Of a DNA stretch of 5,836 nucleotides, positions 5,016 to 5,836 are shown piece after piece (within the stretch, counting starts at the first letter, position 1; each line of letters starts with the position of its first letter). Source of the DNA: an uncultured Collinsella sp. (GTDB lineage: Bacteria > Actinomycetota > Coriobacteriia > Coriobacteriales > Coriobacteriaceae). The DNA lies in the NCBI GenBank assembly GCA_902495985.1, contig CABUZF010000084.1:1-5836 (forward strand), read 5' to 3'. Below the pieces are notes generated by a model. The model did no database searches, was not told the origin of the DNA, and saw only the letters and a program-made list of their open reading frames with translations. The position numbers were made by a program, and so were the translations under genes.

Positions 5016-5048
5016 ACGCCGCCTGGGAAACCGGGCGGCGTTTTGTTT
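5016..5048 (+). terminator. Rho-independent terminator between the winged-helix gene and pyrG
   Basis: ACGCCGCCTGG (5016-5026) pairs with CCGGGCGGCGT (5031-5041), an 11-bp stem with one wobble, closed by a GAAA tetraloop and followed by TTTTGTTT. It is 24 nt after the winged-helix stop and upstream of the pyrG promoter, so it ends the upstream transcript rather than attenuating pyrG. Confidence 0.92.
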
Positions 5049-5082
5049 CAAGATTGAGAAATGCAATCGCACGCGAGAAAAA

Positions 5083-5114
5083 TTGCGAACGGTTCGCGGT
5101 GCGAGTATTACAAT
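5083..5114 (+). promoter_or_regulatory. pyrG promoter with overlapping dyad
   Basis: TTGCGA at 5083-5088 is a fair -35, with TATTAC at 5106-5111 exactly 17 bp downstream; TACAAT at 5109-5114 is a better -10 but needs 20 bp spacing. A perfect odd palindrome GCGAAC-G-GTTCGC (5085-5097) overlaps the -35 and spacer and could be an operator. Transcription would start near 5118-5121. Confidence 0.55.
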
Positions 5115-5119
5115 GAAGA

Positions 5120-5151
5120 CCCGTAAGATGTGGATAAACAACTTCTACGGG
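5120..5151 (+). other. Hairpin in the pyrG 5' leader
   Basis: CCCGTA (5120-5125) pairs perfectly with TACGGG (5146-5151). With one bulged A, the inner GATGT/ACTTC (one T-T mismatch) extends the stem around a loop of about 9 nt. It begins at the predicted transcript 5' end and stops just before the weak ribosome-binding site (AGG 5158-5160, 9 nt from the ATG). Such a 5' stem commonly stabilises mRNA; a switch role is not shown. Confidence 0.5.
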
Positions 5152-5169
5152 AAGCGCAGGTAACTCAAT

Positions 5170-5836
5170 ATGACCAAGCATGTGTTCGTAACCGGTGGCG
5201 TGGTTTCGTCCCTGGGCAAGGGTATCACCGCGTCCTCGCTGGGCCGTCTGCTCAAGTCGCGTGGCTACAAAGTAACGATGCAGAAGGCCGACCCGTATCT
5301 GAACGTCGACCCCGGTACCATGAGCCCCTTCCAGCATGGTGAGGTCTTCGTTACCGAGGACGGTTACGAGTCCGACCTGGACCTGGGTCATTACGAGCGC
5401 TTTATTGATGAGAACCTGACCCGCGATTCCAACTTTACGACCGGTGCCATCTACAAAAGCCTAATCGCCCGCGAGCGTCGCGGCGACTTTTTGGGCGGTA
5501 CCGTGCAGGTGATTCCTCACGTCACCAATGCCATTAAGGACAAGTTCCGCCGCATCGAGGAGCAGACCGGCTCCGATGTAGTCATCACCGAGCTGGGCGG
5601 CACGATCGGCGACATCGAGTCGCAGCCGTTTGTCGAGGCCATCCGCCAGTACCGTAAGGAGGCCGGCCCCGAGAACGTCTGCTACATCCACGTGTCGCTC
5701 GTTCCCTATATCGCCGCCGCCCACGAGGTTAAGACCAAGCCCACGCAGCATTCCGTCAAGGAGCTGCGCAGCTTTGGTATCCAGCCTGACATTATTGTGC
5801 TGCGCTCCGATCACCATATTGACGACGCCATTCGCG
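5170..5836 (+). CDS. pyrG: CTP synthase (glutamine-hydrolysing), N-terminal part
   Basis: CTP synthase (EC 6.3.4.2) catalyses the last step of pyrimidine nucleotide synthesis: UTP is phosphorylated by ATP and aminated with ammonia from glutamine. The visible 222 residues cover most of the N-terminal amidoligase domain; the class I glutaminase domain lies beyond the right edge (full length is usually about 535-560 aa). The start reads MTKHVFVTGGVVSSLGKGIT, with the P-loop-like SLGKG and K17. NVDPGTMSPFQHGEVFVTEDG follows, then Asp71 in DLDLGHYERF and Glu141 in ITELGGTIGDIES, the Mg-ATP ligands equivalent to E. coli D72 and E140. VKTKPTQHSVKELRSFGIQPDI is also intact. Where E. coli has KLDPY, this protein reads K39-A-D41-PY. 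ATG 5170 is the family start. The gene has its own promoter after a terminator, so it is not co-transcribed with the winged-helix gene. Identification is essentially certain. Confidence 0.98.
   Translation, partial: MTKHVFVTGGVVSSLGKGITASSLGRLLKSRGYKVTMQKADPYLNVDPGTMSPFQHGEVFVTEDGYESDLDLGHYERFIDENLTRDSNFTTGAIYKSLIARERRGDFLGGTVQVIPHVTNAIKDKFRRIEEQTGSDVVITELGGTIGDIESQPFVEAIRQYRKEAGPENVCYIHVSLVPYIAAAHEVKTKPTQHSVKELRSFGIQPDIIVLRSDHHIDDAIR

Noticed and set aside
5016..5048. CTP-dependent attenuator of pyrG as in Bacillus
   Set aside because: The terminator lies upstream of the apparent pyrG promoter and just after the preceding stop codon, and no G-run transcript start is visible. It is the terminator of the winged-helix gene.
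5085..5097. LexA/SOS box at the pyrG promoter because of GAAC...GTTC
   Set aside because: The half sites are separated by one base, whereas the Gram-positive LexA box has GAAC-N4-GTTC. The dyad is real but not a LexA site.

Overview
The window looks like chromosomal DNA of a GC-rich anaerobic actinobacterium of class Coriobacteriia, most plausibly Collinsella or a close relative. This rests on protein style (YfcC-type carrier, DUF1846 protein, actinobacterial-looking CTP synthase), strong G/C third-position bias, and the general look of the intergenic DNA. No search was run, so the genus is an inference. All genes are on the + strand.

Layout: (1) 1-965 is the C-terminal two thirds of a YfcC-family membrane carrier, cut by the window edge. 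(2) 966-1471 carries no credible gene but is crowded with inverted repeats: small hairpins, a rho-independent terminator at 1068-1106, a perfect 12-bp hairpin at 1107-1134, a 100-bp nested inverted repeat at 1148-1247 with a terminator-like core, and a 33-bp imperfect direct repeat. (3) 1472-2726 is a 1255-bp IS3-family insertion sequence with 25-bp imperfect terminal inverted repeats, orfA, orfB, a likely -1 frameshift site and an intact DD(35)E triad. (4) The element is bracketed by a second, longer inverted repeat (1395-1456 and 2742-2807), with both arms exactly 15 bp from the IS ends. The IS therefore sits at the centre of what was apparently a roughly 155-bp palindrome. (5) 2915-4396 is a complete DUF1846 gene with its own promoter and terminator. 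(6) 4653-4991 is a 112-aa winged-helix DNA-binding protein of unknown target, with its own leader and terminator. (7) 5170-5836 is the N-terminal half of pyrG (CTP synthase), running off the right edge, with its own promoter overlapped by a perfect dyad and a leader hairpin.

The host genes look like independent transcription units rather than an operon: each intergenic gap has a good terminator, and promoter-like sequence precedes each complete unit and pyrG. The most notable signal is not a protein system but the architecture around the IS, a transposon lodged in the centre of a large wobble-conserving palindrome next to other palindromic repeats. This resembles the known habit of IS1397 and ISKpn1 (IS3 family) of inserting into palindromic repeat loops. 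I see no CRISPR array, tRNA, rRNA, defence system or biosynthetic cluster.
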